Below are positions 18,011-26,920 of a stretch of DNA of 49,715 nucleotides, in pieces. The notes under the pieces were generated by a model. The model did not search any database. It was not told where the DNA came from and worked only from the letters and a program-made list of their open reading frames with translations. Source of the DNA: Haloquadratum walsbyi J07HQW2 (lineage in GTDB: Archaea; Halobacteriota; Halobacteria; Halobacteriales; Haloferacaceae); NCBI RefSeq assembly GCF_000415985.1, contig NZ_KE356561.1:209016-258730 (forward strand), written 5' to 3'. Position numbers and translations under genes: made by a program. Position 1 is the first letter of the stretch. Each line of letters begins with the position of its first letter.

Positions 18011-18333
18011 GGAGTTTGGGGCTCCTTGGTTGAGGGGTTATTCGTTCATCCCTCACCGTCATTATTTCAACGGATACTGATATGATTGTCTAGTATTCCA
18101 TATAAAACTTCGTACAAATCTTACATTATTTGTCTGATATATAAATGTAAATTAATTTGATTAAAAACAGAATAGACGTTTAGACTATTTAATTCTCAAT
18201 TCCATGCAGCATATCCAACTTATATGTTGGCATGTATTGACGTCTTCACGCTGTCAAAATACACCAAATGGAGTCAATAGCTTATGATTCTTACTGAGGA
18301 AGTAAATTCAAAAGGATATGAAATAGTTACAGG

Positions 18334-18591
18334 CTACTCTTCTGACGGTTCACTGTCCTCGACTAGCTCATTTCGAAGATCGTCGATCTCCTTTTGATGT
18401 TGTTTAAGCATCGCTTCACAAGCATCACTCACCTGTCGACCATGTTGTTCGAGATCATCGATAACTTCTTGATCAATCTCAGTGTCGGTCGACTCAGCAG
18501 CCTCCACAAATATATCAACAAATTCGTCGATCGAATCTACTCCGCTCACATCAGCAGAGGAACCATCCTCTGGATTATCAGCTTCAGACAT
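18334..18591 (-). CDS. Short paralogue of the coiled-coil protein
   Basis: This 85-residue acidic protein repeats only the N-terminal module and first coiled-coil turn of the 17210-18010 product: VDSIDEFVDIFVEAAESTDT, then EIDQEVIDDLEQHGRQVSDA and KQHQKEIDDLRNELVED. The wHTH-like domain is absent, yet it ends cleanly with its own stop, so it could be a stand-alone partner or competitor that forms mixed coiled coils. It precedes the long paralogue by 320 bases on the same strand. Function is unknown. Confidence 0.65.
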   Translation of the reverse strand: MSEADNPEDGSSADVSGVDSIDEFVDIFVEAAESTDTEIDQEVIDDLEQHGRQVSDACEAMLKQHQKEIDDLRNELVEDSEPSEE

Positions 18592-18815
18592 ACTTTCTTT
18601 GGGACAGTCTATCAGTCTTACAGTCTCTTACCCTACTCTGTTGCGACATGATATCAAAAACTAATATTTTGTGGCACTTAATCGTGGCTACTGAGTTCGT
18701 ATTCTAAATATTTAGATATTAAGATATGCAAAGCACGACTCTAGATAACGTCACGTCTAGTCATTCCAACAACTGCGTTTTGCCAAGTGGTCACTCCCAA
18801 TTAATACCACGGTGA

Positions 18816-18984
18816 TTGCTCTCGAATCTCATCAATCTCTGCTTGACTGCTCAGTTCCTTCGATAGCTGATTCACCAATCTGTCTAAGTGTATTAATTGT
18901 TTCTTGATCAACTGCAGACTCGGTTGACTTGATAATCTTCACGAACGTATCAATAAATGCATTAATCGAATCTGCTGTATCCAT
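18816..18984 (-). pseudogene. Third, broken copy of the coiled-coil module
   Basis: It starts MDTADSINAFIDTFVKIIKS and runs through DQETINTLRQIGESAIEG, closely matching the N-terminus of the gene at 17210. A frameshift follows, after which QAEIDEIREQ continues in another frame until the match ends. It shows that the module has been amplified in tandem and is decaying. Confidence 0.65.
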
Positions 18985-19178
18985 ATTAGAGGGCGGAGTA
19001 TCCCCTGGAATTACTTTCCAATATAACTCGGGTATTTGTAGTCCGATTTTGGTTTGTCTCCCGGCGCGCTCGCCGGAGTTCGTCGTTCATGACATGATGT
19101 TTATCATTATGATGAACGAGTAGTTGTGATTGATTCCGGCAATATTTCTCAAAACAAGCGTACAAACGTGATAGTCGC

Positions 19179-19397
19179 TTATGCCAACTCCGGGTATGTA
19201 TAATGAATATGATGATTTAGAAGCACACCTCTAACCACTGAGTCACGGCTGGACATGTCCCACTCTTCAGCCGTCATAGGTGGTGTATTAATTACCACGG
19301 CTCTGCCAGCGTGATTGCCACTCCGACCCTCGGAGTCTGGAGATTTCTTGTCAATTATAATATCCCCAAACGAGAAGTCGTTTCCATGACTCTTCAT
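19179..19397 (-). pseudogene. Truncated copy of the ParB-like protein N-terminus
   Basis: The 72-codon frame begins MKSHGNDFSFGDIIIDKKSP and contains AVVINTPPMTAEEWDMSSRD, the same module as residues 18-70 of the protein at 8831-9628. It then departs into unrelated sequence and stops, losing the ParB-fold core. The upstream DNA is also shared: GGGAAGCTGACAC and GATTCGAT(A/G)GTGG occur about 110-150 bases before both starts, so a segment of at least 400 bases was duplicated. Confidence 0.65.
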
Positions 19398-20458
19398 GAG
19401 TGTGTCCTACTCAAGGGCGTTTGGTGTCACTCTTTTGTTTCATTCGGGTCACCATATGAAATGTCTGTAAATTGAGATAGAGTGGCTTGTATCCAGTATC
19501 TCTCAGACCCGGGAAGCTGACACGCATTAGATTCGATAGTGGTGATAGCGTCGGCGTTACGCTAAGATCGATGGATGCCCGCAGTAAAGCCTCCAGGGTG
19601 AGAAATGGTTCTCCATCCGTGTCGTATGGAATATCAGTAGAATGTAGTTTCAGATAGTCTCAGTCTGTGTAGTAACCAATAATCTGATCGACTATACTTT
19701 ATATAATTACAAGTATATATCACTGCCACAACGAGACTGTCACTACTACCACTCTGACCCGATCAATACACCCGGTCCCACTCTCTCAAAGACAAGACCC
19801 TTGCAAAATGGGGTGTGGTTTATAAAAGAATCATAACCCATGAAACGAATAAAACGTGGTTATATAACAGACAGCTACAACTAGAAACAACTCAACAATC
19901 ACTTGTGTTATTTGACAGAGAAAGCACTAGCAAAGGAGGGAGAAGTATTCAAGGAAACCATCGATATGAAGCACTTGCAACGGTGGTTGCATAAAATAAA
20001 TCGCAACCGAGAGAGCGACTGCAGCTAGAGTTGGTCAGGATGTCGCGCGATACCTTCTGACCGGAACTCGACAGCGATCAACATCCCTCTTAGTTTCCAA
20101 ACAACAATCTCACTGAGAAACGGTGTGTATGTGATATATAAACGGACCACTCACTCGACACACTTGACAGAATAAGATACGAATGACACACATGCCAAAG
20201 TATGCATATGGGTGGTCAGAACGAAGGCAATTCCCTCCGTATGGAACTCGATACCACCGTTGGATTCATGTTATGTAATCAATCGTATGATAAAGATCAA
20301 AATCAAGAAAACATCAATCGCCAACAGTGTGTACAGTGCGAATATATAGCCAGTTCATCATGAAAGATGACCAGCCACTATTGCACTAATACAGATTGTT
20401 TATGTTAGTTGTGTGAGTGCAACAGAGTTCACTTCTGTTTCCAAGTTATATCATATCT
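19398..20458. other. Intergenic, promoter-region duplicate then nothing
   Basis: The first 180 bases resemble the region upstream of the ParB-like gene. Beyond 19580 no gene is supported; GCAACGGTGGTTGC at about 19979-19992 is a small hairpin. Confidence 0.4.
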
Positions 20459-20720
20459 TCAGGATTGAACATCGCGACCTAGGTCTGTGAAGTTCATTTT
20501 AGGCTTTTCATCCACCTCGTCGACCGGTTTTGTCTCCAATACCGTGAGTGGGATATCCTTCATTCGGACACCTAACTCGCGCTTCGCGACACGCTCACTC
20601 TCCGCATGAGACTTTGCAGACATCTCAACGGTCACCGTCAGTACGATGAGCGCAAAATCCGTCGTACAGAGAGCTGCCTCCATTTCATACCCACAGGAAG
20701 GACAACCGACATCTTGAACA
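20459..20720 (-). pseudogene. DUF555-family (UPF0212) protein, C-terminal part
   Basis: The frame contains the family's zinc-like CPSCGYEMEAAL motif, then TTDFALIVLTVTVEMSAKSH and AESERVAKRELGVRMKDIPL, matching the archaeal DUF555 pattern in which a 'mkVf.aes.eHAeriA..E.G.rL..iPL.v.e' run follows the Cys pair. The normal N-terminal half is missing. The open frame instead runs into the GC-rich integrase DNA and starts artefactually at 20785. The break marks the left border of the GC-rich island. Confidence 0.6.
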
Positions 20721-20732
20721 AGGATCTCCGAC

Positions 20733-21182
20733 GATCGAGCTTCTGTCGACCTCGAGGACGAGCTGCTCCGGATCCCGACGGCCATCCAGAAGGACTTCCC
20801 GAACGACCGGAGCCCGCCGCCGGCGACGTTCGAGCTCGACCGCAGCGAGCAGCTCGACGTCGTCGCGACGCTCCAGGCCTACCTCCAGCAGCGCGACGAC
20901 GACCACGCGGCGCTGTTCCCCTCGCAGAAGAGCCCGCGGCTGTCCGGGAAGGCGATCAACGACGCCGTGAAGCGCGCGGCCGCGGCCGCCGACGTCCGGC
21001 CCTACTCGTTCTCCGGGCGCGGCGAGCCCGACGACGTCACCGCCCACACGCTCCGCCACTCGGTCGCCTGGCGGATGCTGCGCGTCGAGGACGACAACAC
21101 GCTCTACGACGTGAGGAACAGACTGCGGCACTCGTCGATTCTGACGACCGAGCGCGAGTACGACCACTTCGAGACCATCTGA
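20733..21182 (+). pseudogene. Tyrosine integrase, C-terminal half
   Basis: GC-rich frame reading VDLEDELLRIPTAIQKDFPN at its start and ending with the catalytic tail: HTLRHSVAWRML (His-x-x-Arg), RLRHSSILTTEREYDHFETI (second His and nucleophile Tyr). The N-terminal domain and first catalytic Arg are missing because the frame joins the DUF555 relic at about 20725. An internal ATG at 20967 could give only a 71-residue stub. It is the left border of the GC-rich island and may be the integrase that delivered it. Confidence 0.7.
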
Positions 21183-21243
21183 CCGCCGACGGCCGGGGCG
21201 CACGCAATTTACTTATTCCTGCGTCTACACAGTATTATGTGAG

Positions 21244-21489
21244 ATGCCGAACGTCACCGTCTCCGTCGACGACACGCTGAAGGAACAGATGGACGACCAC
21301 CCGGAGATCAACTGGAGCGAGGTCGCCCGCCAGGCGATCCGCGAGAAGATCCACGACCTCGAGGTGATGGAGCAGCTCGTCGAGGGCAGCGAACTTACCC
21401 AGGAGGACGTCGACGAACTGGCGGCCCAGATCGACCGGGCCGCCACCGAGGAGGCGATGGCCGATCTCGATGACCAGGCCGATGCATGA
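21244..21489 (+). CDS. vapB: VapB-type antitoxin
   Basis: This 81-residue protein is the antitoxin of a type II toxin-antitoxin pair. The N-terminus MPNVTVSVDDTLKEQMDDHP plus INWSEVARQAIREKI is a ribbon-helix-helix DNA-binding domain; the acidic tail (LTQEDVDELAAQIDRAATEE) would wrap the toxin. The stop codon overlaps the vapC start by ATGA, a typical translational coupling. TTTACTTATT at about 21211-21220 is a suitable TATA-like box for a leaderless start. By family knowledge VapB represses its own operon. The GC-rich codon use matches the rest of the island, not the flanking DNA. Confidence 0.85.
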   Translation: MPNVTVSVDDTLKEQMDDHPEINWSEVARQAIREKIHDLEVMEQLVEGSELTQEDVDELAAQIDRAATEEAMADLDDQADA

Positions 21490-21991
21490 AGTACGTCGTC
21501 GACGCGAACATCATCCTCTCCGCTCTCATTTCTGACTCGATGACGCGGCGGCTCCTCGTCGAACTCGAGGACGACCTCCTCACCCCGCCTACGTCCACGA
21601 CGAGATCGGGAAGTACACCGAGATGGTCTCCGAGAAGTCCAACCTGACGCCGGCGGAGGTCGAGGAGCTCATCGAGCTGCTGTTCAAGCGGATCGACGTC
21701 GTCCCGCGCCCGGTGGTTCTCGAGTCCCTCCAGGAGGCCGCGCGGATCATGCGGGACACCGACCCCGACGACGCAGTCTACCTGGCGGCCGCCCTCGAGC
21801 GCGACGCCCAGCTGTGGAGCGACGACGTCTCCGTCCGCGTCGACGCAGGGATGGCGCACGTCGAGAGCCTCACGCCCGAGCCGCTGCTCGTCCGCAACCA
21901 GAAGGGCTCCGCGGTCCTCGAGGTGCTGACCAGCCGCCGCCCCGACCAGGACGTCGACGAGCGCCGGCGCGCGCGAGCGTCCGACCGGTGA
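21486..21991 (+). pseudogene. vapC: VapC-type PIN-domain toxin, frameshifted
   Basis: PIN-domain RNases cut tRNA or rRNA when freed from VapB. The gene starts MKYVVDANIILSALISDSMT with the first catalytic Asp. One base is missing near 21588 (CCCCGCCTACGTCC), after which the correct frame continues YVHDEIGKYTEMVSEKSN with the catalytic Glu, then DTDPDDAVYLAAALERDA and LWSDD with the remaining acidic residues. The 44 residues after that are an unusual Arg-rich tail. As read, the toxin would be truncated after 40 residues, so the antitoxin stands without an active partner unless the deletion is a sequencing error. Confidence 0.7.
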
Positions 21992-22037
21992 ACCACGTAG
22001 CAGTACCGTTTTATCAGCTCCCGACCTACGACTGACC

Positions 22038-22316
22038 ATGACCAACGGAGACGTCCGCGGCGACGTCGAGCAGGGCGAGGGCGGGAAGTTCGAGTCGAAG
22101 TACTCCGACGAGGACGTCGTCGACGCGCTCGTCGACGCCCACCCCGAGCCCCTGAAGGTCGGCGAGGTCGCCGACCGCGTCGGCTGCTCCGAAACCACCG
22201 CACACAACCGCCTCCACGGGCTTCACGACGACGCATACCCCGGGCTCGCGACGAAGAAAGTCGGCGCGAACGCCCGCGTCTGGTGGGTCGATCCCGACCA
22301 GCTCCCCGACGAGTAG
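22038..22316 (+). CDS. Small winged-helix DNA-binding protein
   Basis: This 92-residue protein starts with an acidic leader and SKYSDEDVVDALVDAHPEPL, then KVGEVADRVGCSETTAHNRL, a clear helix-turn-helix, and ends with a wing-like strand pair (ATKKVGANARVWWVDPDQL). Haloarchaea carry many such small regulators, often near toxin-antitoxin pairs or integrated elements. CGTTTTATC at 22006-22014 fits a leaderless start at 22038. It is the last gene of the GC-rich island, 46 bases after vapC. Target genes are unknown. Confidence 0.75.
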   Translation: MTNGDVRGDVEQGEGGKFESKYSDEDVVDALVDAHPEPLKVGEVADRVGCSETTAHNRLHGLHDDAYPGLATKKVGANARVWWVDPDQLPDE

Positions 22317-22826
22317 CGCCAGTTGCTCCTACTGGACCGACGGCATTGTAGGATAGAGCTGCGGGATTTTACTCGAACGTTGAAGTATAAGGATAGCGTA
22401 TCTGTCCGTTATTGTTAAAATATTTATTCAGGCCACCAAAGTCGCTTCTGTCTCGGTAGACCAGACCGCACGAAGAAGACGTTCTGACCAACGCTGCGAC
22501 CACACTGCGGACTATCCACCCTGTCTACAGCATAGGCTCGACAAATCATCAGCATTCGAGAAGTTCCACATGGCCGATTCTACACATCATTATTTCCGTT
22601 TGAAAAACTAAGTTCAAGATCGCTCAAGGGCCCAACATAATGAATTCGGAGTTTGTGGAGCGCATCGAACACCCCGAATCCAGATATCGCCAAGAGGCTC
22701 ATCAAATGAGGATATAAAACCGTGTCGCGCCATAGCACGACTCATTGAGGAGCAGCTGTCTAACGTCGGCTACACGCTGACTGCGAACTATTATTCGCAT
22801 GGAGGAGAGAATATCCTGTAAGAGCA
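22317..22826. other. Intergenic; GC content falls back here
   Basis: No gene is supported. A 24-codon frame at 22640 (MNSEFVERIEHPES) could be a relic. Confidence 0.4.
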
Positions 22827-22964
22827 ATGAGCGTAGAAAACGATGTCTCTGTGGAAGTCCATCAGAGCGAGGAGGAGTTGATCCTATATCTCTCCCGGGA
22901 GATGGATATGGAGTATGCGGATGCAAAGGAGTACTACGAGCAGCAGGCAACAGTCGTTGCCTGA
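22827..22964 (+). CDS. Small acidic protein, 45 residues
   Basis: The frame reads MSVENDVSVEVHQSEEELIL, then YLSREMDMEYADAKEYYEQQ and ATVVA. It looks like a single amphipathic helix hairpin with conserved-looking Tyr and Glu spacing. It ends 20 bases before the HEPN-type gene and is probably cotranscribed with it, so it could be a partner or an antitoxin-like inhibitor. That role is a guess based on spacing alone. Confidence 0.5.
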   Translation: MSVENDVSVEVHQSEEELILYLSREMDMEYADAKEYYEQQATVVA

Positions 22965-22984
22965 TCGTCTGACACCAGTCTCCT

Positions 22985-24445
22985 ATGCGGTGTCCAGTCT
23001 GCCAAAACCCGACAGACGAATATATCGACATTCTTGAGGAAGACTCTGGAGCGGGTGGGCTAGACACGACAATCAAAAAGATTGAAACAGGTGATGAGAG
23101 CCTATACGTTATCGAATACGGCTCGCTGAGCGTGTCGATTAAAACTTCGGAGGAGGTCAACGGGTTCGAAGATATTCTAACAGAGTTCACTCCACAATCG
23201 GCCCAAGAATCGACAGGTAGTGGAGAAAACCAGAACCAGGCGAAATTCGAGAATATCGTGTCGGAATGTCCGGTCAATATTCCGTCTGAGTACAGCGACG
23301 AGTCACTCACGTATCTACGGAGTTTTCTTAGCAATAACCGACTACAAGAACTTCAGGAGGTCAGCGATGCGCTTGAGGTCGATGAGGATCAGTTGCTAGC
23401 AGTCGCACTCGTACACAAAAACCGGTCTGAATCTTCGAGATACTCCCGTATGATCCGGTATTATGTTGACGAACGAAACCGGATCAGAGAAACAGATTAT
23501 CAAGACGGGGGTCACCATCTCTCCTCCGATCTCTTCAGTTTATTACTCCTGTTCACAGCGCTGTGCGAGGACCTTGCCAGTGACATCCTCACTTCAGAAT
23601 TACTGCGGGAGGAAGCACGACTGAAGACGGTAATCCAGAACGAAGTAGTTGGAGAAGGATCCCGGTACAGTTCACACTTGAGCCTATTACGTCGGATGGA
23701 TATCATCGCCCCAGAAGTTTATCAAACACTGGATGAGCTTCGAGAGCTACGGAACGATGCCACCCACGACGTGCTTGGAAGAAAAGAGTTCGATGTCGAA
23801 ACTGATGATCGTAAGACCGATCTCATCAATCAAATGGAAAGCGCGTTACACTGCCTTTTGATCCTCGCAGGTCGGAAAGCCCCCCATATCATCTGTAACT
23901 ACGGACCAACCGAGTACCGGAAAGAAAAGCAAGAGGAGGCTGTTAAGATTGCGAAAGAACACTGGGAGGAGACGCACACGGACGAGCTAACCAGTCTAGA
24001 AGAGAAAGAAGAGATCGGAAACTTGATGAACATTCGATGGACTCCGAGGCGATTTGATCCAAGAGGATATCGAGGAGGGGATGAGAAAGACGGAATGGGT
24101 TCTTATGGAGTCACAAACGGTGTCCACGATTTTGAGGAGCTCTCTCCCGAGGTATATGAACACTTGATGAATTTCGTGGGAACAGCATGTGGTGCAACAA
24201 GAACGGTTGTCAACCGAGATTTACACGAAGCAAACCTATCACGACAGGATTTCATGCTATTCGCACTACTTGTATCCGAAAATGACCGAGCTAGCTCAAT
24301 CACACAAGTCGCAAATCGGATATTCTCTACCGAACAATTTGTCCGACGAAAACACATCAGCTTAGACTGGCGGACCCCAGAAAGCGACAAAGACCTCCTC
24401 TGTCTCGCAGACCAAACAAGCGAAATCCTTGGACTACCCGAATGA
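22985..24445 (+). CDS. Large HEPN-motif protein, candidate ribonuclease
   Basis: I do not recognise the full 486-residue family. The N-terminus has a lone CPVC knuckle at residues 3-6, then a low-complexity linker. Residues 100-290 are helical and contain LDELRELRNDATHDVLG, in which Arg256-Asn257 and His261 form the R-x4-H motif of HEPN RNases. These enzymes are common in toxin and antiviral systems and fit the preceding helix pair (FSLLLLFTALCEDLASDIL). The C-terminal third is mixed alpha/beta without a known motif (DFEELSPEVYEHLMNFVGTA, SRQDFMLFALLVSENDR). No membrane segment is present. It follows a 45-residue ORF by 20 bases, as a two-gene unit. The nuclease assignment rests on one motif. 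Confidence 0.7.
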   Translation: MRCPVCQNPTDEYIDILEEDSGAGGLDTTIKKIETGDESLYVIEYGSLSVSIKTSEEVNGFEDILTEFTPQSAQESTGSGENQNQAKFENIVSECPVNIPSEYSDESLTYLRSFLSNNRLQELQEVSDALEVDEDQLLAVALVHKNRSESSRYSRMIRYYVDERNRIRETDYQDGGHHLSSDLFSLLLLFTALCEDLASDILTSELLREEARLKTVIQNEVVGEGSRYSSHLSLLRRMDIIAPEVYQTLDELRELRNDATHDVLGRKEFDVETDDRKTDLINQMESALHCLLILAGRKAPHIICNYGPTEYRKEKQEEAVKIAKEHWEETHTDELTSLEEKEEIGNLMNIRWTPRRFDPRGYRGGDEKDGMGSYGVTNGVHDFEELSPEVYEHLMNFVGTACGATRTVVNRDLHEANLSRQDFMLFALLVSENDRASSITQVANRIFSTEQFVRRKHISLDWRTPESDKDLLCLADQTSEILGLPE

Positions 24446-24624
24446 ACCCCAGATGAATTATCGAGCCGGTGGTGATCAAGGAGCCGCACTAAGAGGACGA
24501 GTCGCTTCTAGGCAGGTCGCCCCCTCAGCACGCACTTTCGTTTCCCCGAACAAACCGAGGTGAACGCAACCGCGCTAGCACTACCGTCACGCCGAGTACG
24601 AACACGCTCCCACAGCTCTCTGCG

Positions 24625-24740
24625 TCAGAGTGCTTCGTCAGCCGCTTCGAGCGCGTTAATCGCTGCGCGCAACTCTCGTTGCAGATCTTCATTCTGAGAT
24701 TTCTCTTCGCCTCAATCCGCCGGATGGTTTGGATAAACAG
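24625..24740 (-). pseudogene. Coiled-coil gene tail, unidentified
   Basis: The minus strand reads TIRRIEAK, shifts frame, then EEKSQNEDLQRELRAAINAL and EAADEAL before TGA. It is a helical C-terminus of a lost gene; no family can be named. The rest of 24446-24790 holds nothing else. Confidence 0.3.
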
Positions 24741-24790
24741 TTATTCGAAGGTAACGCTGTAGTGTAAATTTCGAACGTTATGATTAGTAG

Positions 24791-24973
24791 CCTTGCTGAA
24801 TACGCGCTGTGAGCCTTGTTTAGACGCGCCGGAAGACGACGGTTGATAGCTCTACTGGGTGAACTGAATTGGGCTATGGATGCTTCTCTCCCCGAATGTA
24901 TTCTTTGACCACAGGTCGTCGCGGACGATCCGCATCGCGTCTAAACAAGGCCCGCGCTGTGTATTCAGCACGG
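24791..24973. mobile_element. MITE-like element, 183 bp with long terminal inverted repeats
   Basis: The left end (24791-24828) and right end (24936-24973) are imperfect 38-base inverted repeats. The inner 16 bases, GCCTTGTTTAGACGCG and its exact complement, are perfect; the outer parts share TGCTGAATAC. Only about 107 bases lie between, too short for a transposase, though a minus-strand scrap reads MRIVRDDLWSKNTFGE. This is the layout of a non-autonomous transposon. I did not find a convincing target-site duplication. Confidence 0.6.
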
Positions 24974-25028
24974 TCGCGAAAACGGTCTTATTGACTGAGA
25001 GTTTCAACAGAACCACGAAATCGTTCTA

Positions 25029-26132
25029 CTAGAGATAGTTGTCCAGCGTTTCGTGAGTGTCCTCGGGGTACTGGTTTGGCTCGGCGACCCCCCAAAGCAC
25101 CCCCTTGACCGCGGCCTTCGGGTACACGCCGTCTTCGATGTGTTCACAGAGAATAGTGAGATTCCGTGTCGAGAGCGTGGGCCAAGACTCGTTCTGGTTC
25201 TGCCGGGTCTGGTGGGCGAACTGGACGATCTTCGTGAGCGTCGGTCGATCCACGACGGGCTCACCGCTGTTCACCTGTCTGTCGAGCGTCTCCACTTCGT
25301 CGTCGACATCCTGAATGTAGGGCTGCTCGAACGAACGGAAGCGACCCTGCGTTGCCGAGTTCATCGGCTCTGAATCCCGGTACTCGCGCGTCGGCGGGTT
25401 CATTGTGATGACGAGGCGGGCCGACGGGTGCGGCTCAACGAGCTCACCGTGACTTTTCACCAGGAGCGTTCCCTCGTTCAAGAGTCGATGTAACGCGATG
25501 GCCGCCCCCGCCTGCATGACGGGAAACTCGTTGATGACGATTGTATCGCCGTTCAGAAGCCCCTGTTTGACGGCGCCGTTGCGGGGGACGATGACGTCAC
25601 CATCGGGAACAAGCGGACCGAAGAGGTCCTCGGGTTCGGTCGCTCGGTCGACGTCAATGGACTGATAGCCTCGATTCGTCATGTGGCATAGGTACTTGAG
25701 CAGGTAGTTCTTCCCTGACCCACGCGGCCCGACCACTCGAATCGGGACGAGGCCACGGGCGAGCTTTTTCGCGATGAGTTCGTCGAGAGGCAGCTGAAAT
25801 CGTGGATCGGTGGGAACAGCTGGTGGGACGACCTCGCCGTTATCGTCGACTGGGAGCGCGTCATATGCTGCGTCCGGGTGAGTCGCCGCCTTTGGGACGC
25901 TCGGATAGTCGGGATCGTCTTCACCTTGTTGTTCGTTAATATCTTGCTCAAGATCCTCATATTCATCACTGCCTGCTTTGACGCCTTCGACCATCGTCGC
26001 CTCCCGAACCTTCGACCCGACACTGGATAGAATCGGCTGCATATCTCCAACGACATACTCAAACAGACCAATGCGATCATCCAGCCGGTCGTAAATATCT
26101 GACTCAACTGTATCCTCATAGCTATCCGACAC
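25029..26132 (-). CDS. MoxR/CbbQ-type AAA+ ATPase, orphan
   Basis: This 367-residue protein has a 110-residue acidic N-terminal extension and then an AAA+ core of the MoxR/CbbQ class. The Walker A is GPRGSGKN (135-142), with Asn in place of the usual Thr/Ser. The Walker B is TIVINEF (197-203), with Asn before the catalytic Glu instead of Asp. MNPP with Asn245 is sensor 1, and TQGRFRSF at 261-268 holds the arginine-finger region. MoxR-type ATPases remodel proteins together with a von Willebrand A partner. No such gene follows; the MITE at 24791-24973 lies 56 bases downstream, so the partner may have been lost. The odd Walker residues may weaken ATP hydrolysis or define a subfamily. Confidence 0.8.
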   Translation of the reverse strand: MSDSYEDTVESDIYDRLDDRIGLFEYVVGDMQPILSSVGSKVREATMVEGVKAGSDEYEDLEQDINEQQGEDDPDYPSVPKAATHPDAAYDALPVDDNGEVVPPAVPTDPRFQLPLDELIAKKLARGLVPIRVVGPRGSGKNYLLKYLCHMTNRGYQSIDVDRATEPEDLFGPLVPDGDVIVPRNGAVKQGLLNGDTIVINEFPVMQAGAAIALHRLLNEGTLLVKSHGELVEPHPSARLVITMNPPTREYRDSEPMNSATQGRFRSFEQPYIQDVDDEVETLDRQVNSGEPVVDRPTLTKIVQFAHQTRQNQNESWPTLSTRNLTILCEHIEDGVYPKAAVKGVLWGVAEPNQYPEDTHETLDNYL

Positions 26133-26207
26133 TCGGCGCGTGAATTTCCAAGAATTGAGATTGACGACCGTAACATAGCTGAAGTATTAAATTGACCCAA
26201 GAATGAC

Positions 26208-26530
26208 GTGTATCCGATTGAATCATACCTTCCGTGGTTCACCGACGAAGAGAGAGGATATATTTCGAAGGAGGATGTTCGAGAGTTAATAGAGAAGAGT
26301 GAAGAGAGCACTTCATTGTCGCTTCGTCCTCAACTTCAGTTGTGTCTATACAGCATCATGATCATCTCAGTATCGAATATGACACTACCTGTCAATCTTT
26401 ATGAGAGCGTAGAATTTAGACTGTGAATTTTCATACTGATGGGTATATTGATAATATAAATCTATCACATGGACTAGTTACAAAAGATGATTCTTCATAT
26501 GAACTAAATGACGAAGATATTAGTATCTAG
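26208..26530 (+). pseudogene. Frameshifted small gene, unidentified
   Basis: It begins MYPIESYLPWFTDEERGYIS, continues KEDVRELIEKSEESTSLSLR and stops at 26424-26426. In another frame it resumes FHTDGYIDNINLSHGLVTKD, then DSSYELNDEDISI. Both halves look like a soluble acidic haloarchaeal protein, so a single indel near 26420 probably broke it. It is divergent from the AAA+ gene. Confidence 0.45.
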
Positions 26531-26753
26531 AGAACGTATCATATTTCGGTTGTTGAGGGTATTCTGAATCATCCAAGACCCAATGCCCTAACGAATAGGT
26601 CTTAATGACTCAGAGAACGGGATTGGTGCCTCTGACTACTCAATCTTCCCATACCCTCCAACCGCCTTAGGATAGCACAGATAAATAAAATCTGTTTATT
26701 CCTTCGGTATACAATGTATGAAGAGTAACAATTAACAGATATACTATTCACTG

Positions 26754-26920
26754 TCACTTTTTTATCGAGGATGTTGCATATACTTGAGACACTGCAATTT
26801 GCATTTTCAGCAATATATTGTATTTTGATCCGTCCTCATACATCGTCACGACCAACTCTTGATTGATCGGTCTGTCACGACCCGATGCGCCACAAATTTC
26901 AATTCCGTGACGTAGGAGAG
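26754..26920 (-). pseudogene. Gene-tail fragment joined to the SNase copy
   Basis: The minus strand reads GDALLRHGIEICGASGRDRP, then INQELVVTMYEDGSKYNILL and KMQIAVSQVYATSSIKK with TGA. The VVTMYEDGSKY..L.MQIAVSQVY stretch resembles a helix-turn-helix of resolvase/transposase type. It begins exactly where the duplicated SNase segment ends, so a recombination event joined them. Confidence 0.35.

Noticed and set aside
19976-19992. TTGCAACGGTGG near 19976 as a third CRISPR-like boundary
   Set aside because: Only 12 bases agree with the orphan repeat edge; flanks do not align, and it is explained by a small local hairpin.
20606-21203. Long Arg/Ala-rich frames in the GC-rich island
   Set aside because: Antisense or phase shadows of the integrase fragment, typical of GC-rich coding DNA.
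21395-22236. 270- and 152-codon minus frames opposite vapBC
   Set aside because: Shadows of the vapB/vapC/HTH genes; the plus strand has clear family motifs.
25679-26311. 210-codon minus frame overlapping the AAA+ gene start
   Set aside because: Ser/Arg-rich phase shadow; the AAA+ frame has unambiguous motifs.
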